Below, piece by piece: positions 49,905 through 61,629 of a stretch of DNA of 64,000 nt. Position numbers and translations under genes: made by a program. The notes beneath the pieces are model-generated. The model saw nothing but the letters and a program-made list of their open reading frames with translations. It ran no database searches and was not told the origin of the DNA. The DNA is from Istiophorus platypterus (Eukaryota; Chordata; Actinopteri; Istiophoriformes; Istiophoridae), in contig CM029118.1 in assembly GCA_016859345.1 (NCBI GenBank), forward strand, positions 30,701,001 to 30,765,000. Reading direction: 5' to 3'. Positions within the stretch are counted from its first letter, which is position 1. Every line of letters begins with the position of its first letter.

Positions 49905-50040
49905 ATTTTTTTCATTATTTTGGTTTAGCAGGGAAAGAAAGGGTATGGAATTCAAAAAAGATGAACTGCTTGAATCGAACCAGGGGCATTGCAAATACAT
50001 GACATGCAATTAATGTACTTGGCTACTAAGGCAATGGCTG
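49905..50040 (-). repeat. tRNA-derived SINE fragment
   Basis: On the minus strand, TAGCCAAGTAC (an A-box-like block, about 50018-50030) is followed 50 bases later by GGTTCGATTCA (49971-49981), a B-box matching the RNA polymerase III consensus. Acceptor pairing and a proper anticodon loop are lacking, so it is not a tRNA gene. The downstream sequence, CATACCCTTTCTTTCCCTGC, resembles the body of a common fish tRNA-derived SINE. Confidence 0.55.
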
Positions 50041-50360
50041 GAGACTTTTCCATGTTATTTTGGGCCATTTTATGGCAATGAAACAATGACGCAATGAGGA
50101 TAGAGAGGATTTGCTGTAACAAAGAGTAGGGGAGGGACATGTACTAAATGGTCTGGAGTCAAACTGGAGACTTGCTGTGGGGACCTCACCTACTTTGCAA
50201 TTGGATAACCCACTGGCTGTAGAATCTTGCCCATCAAGATGGTTCTAATACACCTGAAACACTGACACTCTCATAAGCCTTTTAATGAAGGGATTGAAAT
50301 ACAAGAAAAATAGCCAAGAAAAAAAAATCCTAAATTAATTAATCCTTAAATAAATAATGT

Positions 50361-50388
50361 AATATATATATATATATATATATATATT
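50361..50388. repeat. (TA)n microsatellite
   Basis: Uninterrupted TA run. Confidence 0.95.
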
Positions 50389-51589
50389 TTAGGACCTTCA
50401 GATATTAAATTTATATGACTGGGATTACATGACAAGTAAAGAAATGTAGCTCCTGATGCATAGGCAGTAGATTCTTTGTAGTAACATCAAAAGTCTCAAA
50501 GTAATCATATCCTCCACATGGAGACTGGGATTCACAAATGTGTTGTGCAACATATGACTAGAAAACCGAAATAAAAACAGATACGAGAACATTGAGTCAA
50601 ACTGAAGTTACTGTGACACAGTAACCTCTTTGGTCTTCAGCTGAAGTTTGCACATAAGAGATATGCTAATATTGTGTCTCCTCCACCTCCAAATGACTAG
50701 GAAGAGAGGACTCCATTCAAAACCTCTTCTGGTACCACTGCAAACATCCAAATCTATTTGCCAAACAAACCTGATTGCTTCCCTTCCTATTTTGTGTTCT
50801 AAATCTCAACTCCCCTAAACCAACCCAACCTAGAGATTGTATGCCACATATACTCCCCAAAATAAAAAACAAAAGAGAAAAAGGTGCATTTATACAGGAT
50901 GTGTCCTCACTGTAACTCATTTTGTTAAAGAGAAGAGATTGAAATGATTCCTTTCAACTGCAGAATTATTGTTTTGCATATAACGTCTCCTCCTGTGAGT
51001 CATTTGACAAATTAAAACACTGCTATTATTGCATAAATTTGCGGATATATTATGTATGTAAAAGGACAGAAATGGGTATGTTACTTAGAGGCAGCACTGT
51101 ACCATAGAGGGTTAATTTCAGCATATGTCGAACATTTTAAAATAGATAAAAGTGAATTTCAGCATGTTAAGAATAGTTTCACCTCAGACTGAGTACCTTA
51201 GTAAGCCTTCTGCAGTGTTGTGTAAAACTGTATGGAGCTGTCAGCCATATTTAGGAGCACCTAAAAGTCCTGCGGGGGGGCTTGATATTCATTGTATTTC
51301 GGGTGAGTTTTTCCAAGAGTACCAACTATAGACTAAACATCAAAAGACTGCAGACACAGAGGGAAAGGGAGGAAGAGGTTAAATGAGAGATGCAGGGAGA
51401 AAAGAAGAGAACAGAGGAGCAGGACAAAAGGTGAGAGGAGGGGAGGGAGAAGAGAGTGATGTAGAGAGTGGTGGAGATCCCTGGGGAGGGACAACAATTG
51501 TATGAATGCAGGAAATTAGTCCCAGAGCCTGCTGGGCTAATGATGAGGAAGCTGAGGAACCGTGCAAATTCCTGTTCTTTCTGATGAAG

Positions 51590-51700
51590 CTCAAAACAGA
51601 CACACATACATACACATGTGTTACTATACTCGTGAGGACCTTTTTGGACTAATGTAACCTCTAACCATTTACATGCCAAACCTGAATCTATGCTGATTCT
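51590..51700. repeat. Possible fish SINE-like repeat fragment
   Basis: ACACACATACATACACATGT, then ACTATACTCGTGAGGACCTT and AACCTCTAACCATTTACATG resemble a CA-linked repeat that is frequent in fish introns. Recognition is from memory of the block order only. Confidence 0.4.
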
Positions 51701-52732
51701 GAAGCTGAGAAACTGTCTACTCTGCTCCACTTTCTGCATTAAATTGCTTTCGACCACCATGTTTTCTGTATGTTTACCCCTGCTCTCTATCCATATGCTA
51801 AGCTAGGCTAACCACATTCTGACTTCAGCTTCTTAACACACAGACAAGGGATTGATACAGATCACCATATCTCACTCTTGGAATGAGAGCAAAGTAAATT
51901 ATTAAACATGTCCTCCCAAAATATCAAATGTTTTCTTAAAGCATAGAATCCGCCTCCTTTAGGGCAAGACTCTAAAGCAATTAAAGCTGTTGACCTAACC
52001 CAGCTAATCCAACTCTACCAGCATCCAGGTGCTAACTTTAAACAAGCATCTTATGGAGGGAAGTAGGGTTTTATATAATGTTCTCAATTTTGAGGCTATT
52101 TCTGAACTGTATCTTGTAGGGCAGACACAATCCCTACAAAAATATAGAAAAGAACACACGCACACAGACACTTGTCCTTGGTGTGGTGACTTGTACAGAT
52201 TAGTATAATATGGCCGGGCAAGCTATGATTGTTGTCAACATTTCAACTGTTCCTGGGGTTGGTCAGCCAGATTATGATCTACTCTGGAATAGGAAGGATA
52301 TTCAACCCAGTGCCTCTCCTCATAACCCTCCCTAACACTCACCCAAACAGTCGCAATTAGGAGTGAAATCTCCCAGGACTCCCATTGATTAGTACAACCT
52401 ACTACCTATCAGGGGCCAACACAGGTCAGTAGGCACTGTGATTGCAGATATGGAATGCAAAACATGCACATTAATATAAAAAAAATAAAAATTTTGGACA
52501 ATGCATTGCTATGCATTTCTATGATTTCTGATAGTTCTTTGTACACAGAACTGACATGGTCTTCCATGAAAATAGAGCTGCCTGACCTCTTTTTAACAAT
52601 TTGCAATATTGCATAATTACACCAAATTAATCGTTATTATTATCAATACTATCAGCAAAGGCTTCTGAATGGCCAAAGATTAAATTATCGAACCCAAATT
52701 AACCATGAAGGAGGCTAAAATAGAAAGGAAAT

Positions 52733-53760
52733 CATATATCTCCTGTATTAGCTTCTCTGCATTGGCTCCCTGTGAAATCCAGAATACAATGTGAAACCCT
52801 CCTCCTCACCTACAAAACCCTTAATGTCCAGACACCATCCTACCTTAAAGAGCTCATAGTACCTTATTATCCCAGTAGAACACTTCACTCCGAGAATGCA
52901 GGTCTACTAGTGGTTCCTAGAGTCTCCACAAGTAGAATGAGAGGCAGAGCTTTCAGTTTTCAGGCTCCTCTACTGTGGAACCATCTTCCAGTTTGGGACC
53001 AGGAGGCAGACGCCCTCTCCACGTTTAAGAGTCGGCTTAAATCCTTCCTCTTTGATAAAGCTTATGGTCAGAACTGGCTCAGCATTACCTTGAACCATCC
53101 CCTCACTATGCTGCTATAGGCCTAGACTGCTGGGGGACTTCTCATGATGCACAAGCTTCCCTTTCCTCCGCCTCTTCCTCTCTCCCTGTGCGCATTAACA
53201 CCTCAAAACATCTCGTTACTAACTGTCCTTCTCTCTCTCAGTTTTGTGCTTCCTCATCTCTCTCCTCTTCTTCCTGTTGCTTTCTGCAGGTTTTTTCTGA
53301 TGGTCCTGAGTCTGGATCCATGGCTACAGACCACCTACTGTCCCATGAGCCTGATCAACACCCACTGTTTTAATTATTGTGATAACTACTGTTACCGTTT
53401 AGTCCTATTAGTAATATTATCAGCTCTGTTAGCATAACTATAGTATATATTGGTCCCATTAGTCCCATTATTGTTCTATGCTCTCTCTCCTCCCTCCTGC
53501 CCCCCTTCTCTCTCTCTCTCTCCCTCTCTCCTTCTCTCTCAACCCAGCCGGTCCAGGCAGACCCCCCCCCCCACCATGAGTCAGGATCTGTTCAACGTTC
53601 CTACCTGTTAAAAGGGAGTTTTTCTTGCTCATGGGGGAAATGTTGGGTCTCTGTAAATAATAACTATAAAGATTCTGGTCTAGACCTGCTCTACAAGAAA
53701 ATGGCCCTGAGATAACCTCCTTGTATGATATGGTGCTATACAAATAAAATTGAACTGAAT
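52733..53760 (+). mobile_element. L2-type LINE, 5'-truncated copy
   Basis: It contains the C-terminal about 125 codons of ORF2, open from 52741 to a stop at 53117-53119 (PVLASLHWLPVK at the start; YLKELIVPYYPSRTLHSENA; FKSRLKSFLFDKAY), then the 3' UTR: a CT-rich tract, CAACCCAGCCGGTCCAGGCA, GGGAGTTTTTCTTGCTCATG and an end in CAAATAAAATTGAACTGAAT. The coding part has no frameshift, so it is younger or better preserved than the copy at 40930-46187. Truncation at the 5' end is typical of LINE insertion. I could not identify a convincing target duplication. Confidence 0.85.
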
Positions 53761-53811
53761 TTAGTAAAATAACTAACAAAGCCACCCTTTGGATCTGTTG
53801 CCACATCATTC

Positions 53812-53850
53812 ATATATATATATAAATATATATATATATAGATATATATA
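53812..53850. repeat. (TA)n microsatellite
   Basis: TA run interrupted by AAATA and GATA, about 50 bases after the L2 end. Confidence 0.9.
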
Positions 53851-55369
53851 AACGATTAATTACCATTACATGCTGGAAGAAAATCAGTGTACTTCCTCTG
53901 GATGGTAGATAAAATAGAACACTTACTTTCTGAGACACACTGCAAATGCAGTGATGATTGAAGTGTGGAGATCCATAAGGGGCCCATAGCAATTTTTCCT
54001 TTTTCCTAATCAAACCACAAATAAAAACAAAACAAATAAGATTTGCCTCCTCTACAACATTTTACAAAGGATGTGCTGTAGGAAATGTCAGCATACCTCC
54101 CATTATGTAAATTGTGTAAATGTTGTGTAAATGTAGGCTACTTGTGATTCTGTTGATGTCTTTTATGAAACAAATGCATAGGGCTTTGTGAGTGTTGCCT
54201 TTGCGTATTCTCTGGTATATTTGGCTACTTTTATAGTACATAAAAAAATAAATATTTAGATAAATCAATCAATCAATCACTGAAAATATCAATGCACCTA
54301 GAAAGTGAAGGTGGACAACCTCCACCAAACTTAGTCAAAACCAAAATATTCCAGCTATTAGCTATTATGGAATCTGAAGGAGGAAGGCGTGTGTGTACGT
54401 GCATCTGTGTGTAAGGTGGGGGGATTGAGAAGGATGATTGATAAATTAACTATTTTATTGATATCAGTGACATACGCCCATGAAGAACATCAAATTCAGC
54501 ATTGGTATCTAGCCAAGGAAAGGAGAAGATCAAGAATCCAGTTGACACAAACAGGCTGGATGAGACTAAGAGGTGCCTAATTTACAAAGCATTCATTAGG
54601 GCGATAGATTGTGCAATGGATGTTCAGTTTCAATCTGATTCATTACCAAAGCATCAGCTTCTGGCACAGACACTCGCTACCATGCAGCGCTGACCAAATT
54701 AAATAACAGGATGCATAAATAACCATGCTAACATGAACAAATCCTTTGCACTGAACTTTTTGCACTAATCGGTCTGCTGACAGTGCTTTGGTATTCATGT
54801 CTGAATGCATTTTGGCTGTAGACATAAACAGCTAGCCATTGGGAAAAGTACATTGCCTGTGCAGTGTATCGTGTACTGCATTCATCATTTGGTGCAGAAG
54901 CTAAACCAACAGCTATTTCCAATGAAATAACTTCAATTGCATGGACAAGGGGGGTAAACTGCCCCCTTTGATCAGACATGTATGTTTTTTTTACAAGCAC
55001 AGCAAATGTATTTGCCCCCCCAAAAACCCTAAAACCAGCATAACTTGCAAAGGCATATTGGTTAGAGACTGACTTTTCCTGTGTTGCTGAGCAAAACTTA
55101 TCACTCAGTGCATTGCAATTTTAACATCAGGGCTCCACGGCAACTACTGTATCTCTGTGTTATCATTCACCACCTGATAATGAGAAGCAGAGTAAGAAAG
55201 AAAACATTTGCCTTCATCATAACTAGCGCAGAAGTCCAAACATGGAAGAGGCAGCTTAGCTACATAGTACATTCTGTCACTGTACATATTAACAGTGCTG
55301 TCAAAGCAGTATAAGTCAGTTAATGCACATGAAACATTTTTAATGCTTTCGAAAATAGTTTTTGCGTGA
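53851..55369. other. Non-coding stretch
   Basis: A few open frames on the minus strand (54728-55000, 55144-55400) have no recognisable similarity. A short (AATC)n tract is at 54260-54278. Confidence 0.45.
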
Positions 55370-57120
55370 GTATTAACCCTATCTGTCTCAGTGTACAACT
55401 TTCCCTCTAATATCTTTACAACTTCAGAGATTGCCAGTTCTTTCCTCTCCCTCTTGAAGATGTTCCCCATCCAGCCTGCCGTGCCTGGTTGTGGTAATCC
55501 CACCATCTCCTGGTGTTTCTGAAAGGTTGTGGTCTTGTCCACTGCCTGCTTTTTGGACAGACAGATTCTTTGAGTCTTTCAGTTGGAGCACAAGCCTCAC
55601 CTTTTCCTGTTTGTAGCCCAAGATAATGGTTTTCAGTGGAAGTTTCAGGGTGTTTCTTCCAAAGTGAGTTGGAAAGAAATAGAGGAAGGCCTAGCCACTT
55701 GCAGATGAAGTTGTTGGTTTTTGCATCCATCTTCAAGGCTGGCTTTGCAGAGATGTCACACAGTTTGAGGGGCCACATCAATTGCTGGTACAGGGTGAGC
55801 TTGTAGCACCAAACTGTGAATCTGCTGGGGTGGGGAACTCTGGTTGATCTTGGGTCCATTGGAGAGCTGGCTTGTGACTGAGTCAGCCATTTGCTTGTCA
55901 GACAGGTCAACTGTGTATAGTCTTCCAAGGCTTCACACTGGCTGGTCTGCTAAACTAGGGATTTCCTCATCATCCACAGAAAAGGAGAGGTTGTCACTCC
56001 TGGCTCCTTCCTGGATTGAGAGACTGCAGGACTTGGCTGGTTTGATCTTCATCTGCACCCATGTTGAAAGCTCCTAAAGCCATTTCAGGAGTCAGGAGGT
56101 GCCACTGTGGTCTGAAGGAGGGTGGTAATACCATCAATTTAGCTCCATAGGAGCTACATCTGCATTCTACCAATTAAGTTAATCTCAAACTGCTGGGGAG
56201 TGGGGTCAAATTGTGTGGTTGACTTGGGTGGGCATGAGACATACCCTGGTGATCTGAGGGGGCTCTGCCTTTGGCTGTAACTGAGTAGGTCTTTGATGTA
56301 TTCCCCCATCTCCTGCTCAGTGATCTGCAACGTTCCATTCCTATTCTCCTCCAGCAGGCCTCAGGCATACTTGAAAGGGTACCGAACAGAGATCGTCCTT
56401 GCTTTCTCTTTGTGGATTCTTTATATCCTGATCCTTTCAGCTCATTTCAGGTGTGCAAGCCTGGCTTCTATCTGGTCCCAAAGGCTCTTCAAGCCCTCCT
56501 TTTCCCGGTCCTTGGCTGTCTTCCACGATTTCCACAGTAGAAAATGTTCCTTTACCAGCTGCAGAATTTCTCTTTCTTGTCTCCCACTCTGTTTGGGAGG
56601 AAGAGGGGGGGTCCTCTTCAGTGGCATCTTAAGTATACAGAAACTCCAAATCTTTCTTTGCCTTGCTCATAAATTATACTCCCAAAAATATTCATTTTGG
56701 AGGTTGTGCTACCTTTAATTGAGTTCTTTGGGGTTGTATATACACAGTGGTGGAAGCCTCTCCATGCCTCCTTGTCACTGACTTTTGGTCATTTCACTTT
56801 AGGTTTTCAGATTAGCTTCTCTGATGTTAACCATGTAGGTTCCCTGCTAGGCTTCATTGGGATGTTCTTGCTGTGGGCTTGCAATGGTTGATGCAAATCC
56901 AGTTGGGAAGACTGGACACGCTCCTCCTCACCAGATAAGGTGATAGGTCTATAGTTCCACGGTGCTCAACCTGGCTATGGTTCCTCCCAATCTGATCTAT
57001 TGCTGCAGTGCAAGCTTGCATGTGGTTGATGCTGCCATATTTTGCCTTCTCCTGGTGGATTTGCATGCCTAGGCAAATTGTCACTCTGGACCGACAAAAC
57101 CATCTCACCTCAACCATCTC
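55370..57120 (-). mobile_element. R2-like LINE, internally deleted copy (copy D)
   Basis: Minus-strand segments in N- to C-terminal order: a finger-like ICLGMQIHQEKAKYG near 57030-57075; EILQLVKEHFLL and EKEGLKSLWDQIEARLAHL at about 56445-56570; GLLEENRNGTLQITEQEMGE near 56290-56360; then, after a deletion of most RT motifs, IDGITTLLQTT near 56110-56140, standing where the family has its catalytic YMDD; then FTVWCYKLTLYQQLMWPLKL at 55735-55815 and KWLGLPLFLS near 55675-55700, the thumb region; and GYKQEKVRLVLQLKDSK at about 55570-55620. Frames change repeatedly. The endonuclease end was not recognised. It is inactive. Confidence 0.65.
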
Positions 57121-58112
57121 TTAGGATCTTTTGTTTATTTGTTTGTTTATTTGACTGTCATGCCAGTCATTGCCATGGTATCTGCTCTGACTGGCCCATC
57201 TTCCATCCCACTACCTAGTGGAATGTCGAGTTGTTTTCTCCTCATTCTGCTTGTAGTTTTGCTAACACATTGAGGATAATGAAACATCCATTGAGTCACT
57301 TCAGGCAGGGCTAAGACTTACCAGACCAGAGCAACTTATCAAACACTGCTCCAAAAAAGAGCTGTAGAGAGCAGGCAGGGACCCACATTTAAAAGTGAGA
57401 GACAACAGCAGCATAACAATCAATTTAGAAGATTGCCCATGATTCCCAAGACCAGCAAAAAAACATGGATGTGGAAGGTAAACTATAAAGGCTCTGAGCA
57501 GCTACTGTTAAGGTAGTACTGAGAAAGATATTAAACTCCCAATTACTACAATAGAACTATTTAGGTAACTCAGCAGTAGACTTTGGTTTTACTGAGTAGA
57601 TTCTACATACCAAAAGACTTGTGCATGAGAAAGTGCATTGAAGCAAATGAAGGTTCTGTTTAGAAATATAAAAATCATTGGTCAGGTCTAAGGGTTAAAC
57701 CAAGATATTGCAAAGAACTGAACAATAAAATAATAAGTAAAAGTAGGATTAGAAATGTATTTGTGTGCATTCCTTCTCAAACTGAATTCTGCCCAAATAC
57801 TACAACACATAGTGAGTGTTCTCATATGAATAAAAAGGTTATGAATAAAAAGGTTTTTGGAGTATTGTGGAGTATCTCAAATATCATACCTAAGTTTCAA
57901 AAACCTGAATAAACCCACTGAAGTTGCAGCATAAAACAAATGAGAAAAAAATCTATTTAAACTATACTCTACTGCTGACTTTAGTATGTATTTTTATGAA
58001 CATCATAAGTTAGCTTGCTGGGGCTAAGATACAGTACTATGGAATAGTATTGAGGATACTGTGGTTACATTAGTACAGGCCAGGTACATGGTCTCTAAGC
58101 TGTAGCATTAAA
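57121..58112. other. Non-coding stretch
   Basis: Nothing recognisable was seen. Confidence 0.5.
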
Positions 58113-58400
58113 TACAGTTAGGTTCTTAAATATTTGGACAGTGTCAAAACTTCAAATGAGGGAATATGCATAAAAATGTCTAAAGTCCTAAACAGTCAAT
58201 GTAAAATTTCTCATAAAATTGATAAAATGGTAAAATTTTTGTGACACCCCTTGAAGTAAAACTGAAAGTCTATACTTCAATCACATCTTGGTTCATTAAT
58301 TTCAAATCCATTGTGCTTGTGTGAAGAGGCAAAAAAGCAAAAGTTGTGTCACTGTCTAAATATAAATATATATATATATATTTATGAAACTAACTTTATA
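58113..58400. mobile_element. Short Tc1 derivative with terminal inverted repeats (MITE-like)
   Basis: The left end, TACAGTTAGGTTCTTAAATA then TTTGGACAGTGTC (58113-58147), is mirrored at the right by GTGTCACTGTCTAAATA and ATGAAACTAACTTTA, with a TA microsatellite (58366-58383) expanded inside the right repeat. Between them, AACTGAAAGTCTATACTTCA and TTTCAAATCCATTGTG match the subterminal part of the Tc1-like copy at 15535-16073. No transposase remains. TA dinucleotides at both ends fit the Tc1/mariner target. Confidence 0.75.
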
Positions 58401-59400
58401 ATAAAAAAACCTTTTACATTTCAATACCATCATGCCTAGAAGTTAAACAACTAAGTGAAAGAAAAATTCACAAAAATAAATACATAAAAACTGCATAAAC
58501 TCTTTGAATCAAAAGATAATCACCTGCTAATGGAGATACAATAGTCTGTATGAATTAACAAATTTCATGGATTCCTTGGAGCTGCTTTTCTTTTTTAGCC
58601 CTTGTTGGTTAATATGGATCATAACATGGATATAGATCATAAAGTCAGGACTAATTAAATTGTACAAGAGAAAAATACGGAAAATAATTTGAGAGAAAGA
58701 GAGAATCTGGGAAATGAGATGGATAAAAATGAGAGCACACAAAAATGGAGGGTGGGTATGAAATATTGTGACACTAATTTAGTGGTTTAAAAAAGATTAA
58801 ACTGTAAGCATTAATTATAACTTTGAGTACTTTCTGTTGTATTTCATTTATTAAACTAAACTTATTACAAAACCCTAATTTAGTGAGAGTTTACATATGT
58901 GAATACATTATAGGATATGGAAAGTAGAAAGGTTTTTTGGAAATCTCCTGTTTAATTTAAATGGGAGTTACATATTCCTCAATTGGGTCAAAAAATTCAG
59001 GAGAACCTTGTTTTATGAAGCACTTTCAAGCCTTGATACCTTGTGGTATAGGGGAGGTTTGGGGTTCTTGGACCCACAAGTTCTAGGCAGCCTTTCAGAG
59101 TTGTGCTACCTCTTCTTTAATCCATATTCTTCACATATGTTTCCAATAATGTCACTCTGTCTCTCCGCAAAGTAAGTTCATATTTGTTTTTTTTCACAAT
59201 ATGGGGATTGAGAGTATACACTGTGTAGATATTGTATGGCTGTTGTATATGCAACATTTGTTGGATTTTGCCTCCTTTCTTAAATTCATAGACACTCCGA
59301 GAAAAGAAAGCTCCACAGCCAGTATGGACAGGATAAATCATAAAAGGGATCAATAACTAACTTGCACTTTAAATTTTAACCTATCCTTTAAACCTACTGA
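58401..59400. other. Non-coding stretch
   Basis: AT-rich; no supported feature. Confidence 0.5.
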
Positions 59401-59801
59401 TATACAGACAGGTGACAAATTAAAGGAAAAACCTGAAAAATTTGTGGAGAAACAGGATGACGATGCCTCCAAGAGGTATCACTGTATGGTTCGATGAATA
59501 TGACAAATATGTGAATCATATGCTGTTGCCTTCACAGTTACCAATCTAAACCAAGGTGAACACCTATGGGAGATTTTTGACTGACATGTTAGACAGCGCT
59601 CTCCATCACCATCATCAAAACAGCAAATGGGGGAATTTGGGGGGATTAGGAAGGACGTTGATTATCCCTCCAGTAGAGTCCAGAGACTCGTAGAATCTAT
59701 ACCAAGGCACACTCAAGCTGTTGTGGCAGCTTGTGGTGGCTCAACACCATACTTAAGAGACCTCTGTTGGTTATTCCTTTAATTAGTGATCCGTCACTAT
59801 A
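59401..59801 (+). mobile_element. Second Tc1-like family, deleted copy with transposase C-terminus
   Basis: The left end, TATACAGACAGGTGACAAAT then TAAAGGAAAAACC (59401-59433), and right end, GGTTATTCCTTTAATTAGTG then ATCCGTCACTATA (59769-59801), are imperfect inverted repeats. Between them a plus frame reads TNLNQGEHLWEIFD, matching the DDE transposase block with the third acidic residue (usually DLNPIEHLWEI), then a stop, HVRQRSPSPSSK, VQRLVESIPR and AACGGSTPY, the C-terminus. Everything upstream in the transposase is deleted. It is a different family from 30250-31400. Confidence 0.75.
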
Positions 59802-60025
59802 TTACCCAAACTGTACTTCTGACATTATATTTAATCTTCAACCCAACAAGATTTTTTGTTTTTTTAAAATTGTAATTTATCAATGGAAAAACAGACTTGA
59901 GACATACAAACATACCATAAACATAAACATGCCAATGTGCAGCCAAAAGAGATTAATGCGCACTGAGCCAACTTGCAATTCTTAATGCAGTGCCGTTTAT
60001 GATCTGAACACCCAAGACAGCAGAT

Positions 60026-60180
60026 TGGTTGGGATGGCTCAGAATACAAAATTGTTTGACTCTGCCTCTAAAGACCTTGGTTTGCATCCTGTCTCCTACC
60101 AACTGCCAACACTTGTTCTTTATCCTTGATGATGATTTTGTCTTAACCCCAACTAAGTAGTTTTAGTTGTCTAACCAAAC
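60026..60180 (+). repeat. Possible tRNA-derived SINE
   Basis: ATGGCTCAGAAT (60034-60045, A-box-like) is followed by GGTTTGCATCC (60079-60089), one base off the B-box consensus, at normal spacing. A body with TTTTGTCTTAACCCCAACTA and GTTTTAGTTGTCTAACCAAA follows. It is not a functional tRNA; stems are poor. Confidence 0.45.
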
Positions 60181-61629
60181 CTCAACATAAAAGGCAGTAT
60201 ATCAGAATCCTTTCTACAGGGGAATAACCTATTTTGTTTTTTAGGTATGTCAATTTTAATATATTCCACATACCTATGGCAAGGCATTCTGTGTTCATAA
60301 AATGACTTGATTCCTAAGTCTGAGATCTGTGTAGTTTGTGAGCAGCTATAGTCTGTCAGCTGTAGCCTCTTGGTCATGCAGGACTGTGGAGGAGGTCTTA
60401 CTCTGAGACAAGGATTTAGGGAGTTCAAGTTAAGTCACATTAAGATCGATGTTTATATCAGAAAAGGTCCCAAAGAGGTAACAAACATGTGTACAAACAC
60501 ATTACACAATCTCTCACACAAACACACACACACACACACACTCACACACAAACACAAACAATCATGAACAAACAAACACAAAAAGATTTGGGGGCACTGC
60601 ATTCTACAATATAAAAAGTTAGGTAATTTTAAAAGCTGATTCCAGCACATTTAGACTCTATATATTCAAATTTTAAAATAAATTATTCAGTATTCCCCAT
60701 AAGAATTTTAGTGATGGCAATGATGAGAAGGCTTTGAAACTGCAAAGTTTGCATTTAGGGGACTTGGGGCCTGTACCACTATGCAAGATTAATGTGTTAT
60801 CCAGCTCTCTTTGCCTTAACTTGGAATTTTCAGTATTCCAAAGCTGGTTTACTTTAAACCAGGGTGGATCACCATGGTAACTTGTGCTGAAAAGCTATAA
60901 TTCCTTTAAAAACTGGAGTGGACACATGGAGAGCCTGGAAAAGCAAGATGATCTGACTTATTTATAAAAACATCTGTTGCTCTTTATCATTTGCCACTTT
61001 ATTGCAATCTCTTTTTTCCAACCATAACCCCGTTGACCACTGAGCAAATAGATCACTGGAAAAATGTTTTTGGTCAGTAGTCGAGCTATTGATAGGGATT
61101 GATCTGCTAACCTTCTCTGGACTCTTACTTTCACAGGATCAGATCCAAACAGACAAAAGTTTATGCAATGAAGTGACAAATAATAAAGAGCAAAAGATAT
61201 TTTTATAGCTTAGTCAAATCTTTTTGCTGTTCCAGGCTTTACATTGTCTTCTCCTTTTGTAAAATAGTGCTTCAGACAATTGGTGGGAGATCATACAGCA
61301 AAAAGTTATTACATAATGAAGATTAGTGTATTTTAATTTCATAAAGATTCTTGTTTTTCTCAACAGGTTTCTTGGGAATGTTTTTTTACTGCAGATCTGA
61401 AATAAAAACTAAACCTGCAGTTGTCTCTTATTTGAAAAAATCTAGTGTTAAATATTTCCCGTGATTACAAATGCAATACTTCAGTCAACTGACCTCATTA
61501 ATTGGCAGAAACAGTCTCATGTTACTTAATATATGTAATTTTTCTTTACATGCATCTCATATTCATAAGAGTATTAGAGTATGCTAATCATTAGACAACA
61601 AAATGAAAAATACTCAATCTATACTAAAT
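60181..61629. other. Non-coding stretch
   Basis: It holds the AC microsatellite at 60515-60561; nothing else was recognised. Confidence 0.5.
60515..60561. repeat. (CA)n microsatellite
   Basis: CA run interrupted by AAA and CT, flanked by more CAAA units. Confidence 0.9.

Larger units (their letters stand above)
50041..52732. other. Non-coding stretch
   Basis: It contains the TA run at 50361-50388 and a possible SINE-like fragment at 51590-51700. The G/A-rich tract at 51340-51480 gives long but meaningless open frames. Confidence 0.5.

Noticed and set aside
49965..50038. Functional tRNA gene on the minus strand
   Set aside because: A- and B-box-like blocks are present, but acceptor and anticodon stems do not pair properly and a SINE body follows.
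51326..51760. Minus-strand open frame of 144 codons
   Set aside because: It lies mostly over a G/A-rich low-complexity tract and a SINE-like fragment, and no family similarity or splice structure was seen.
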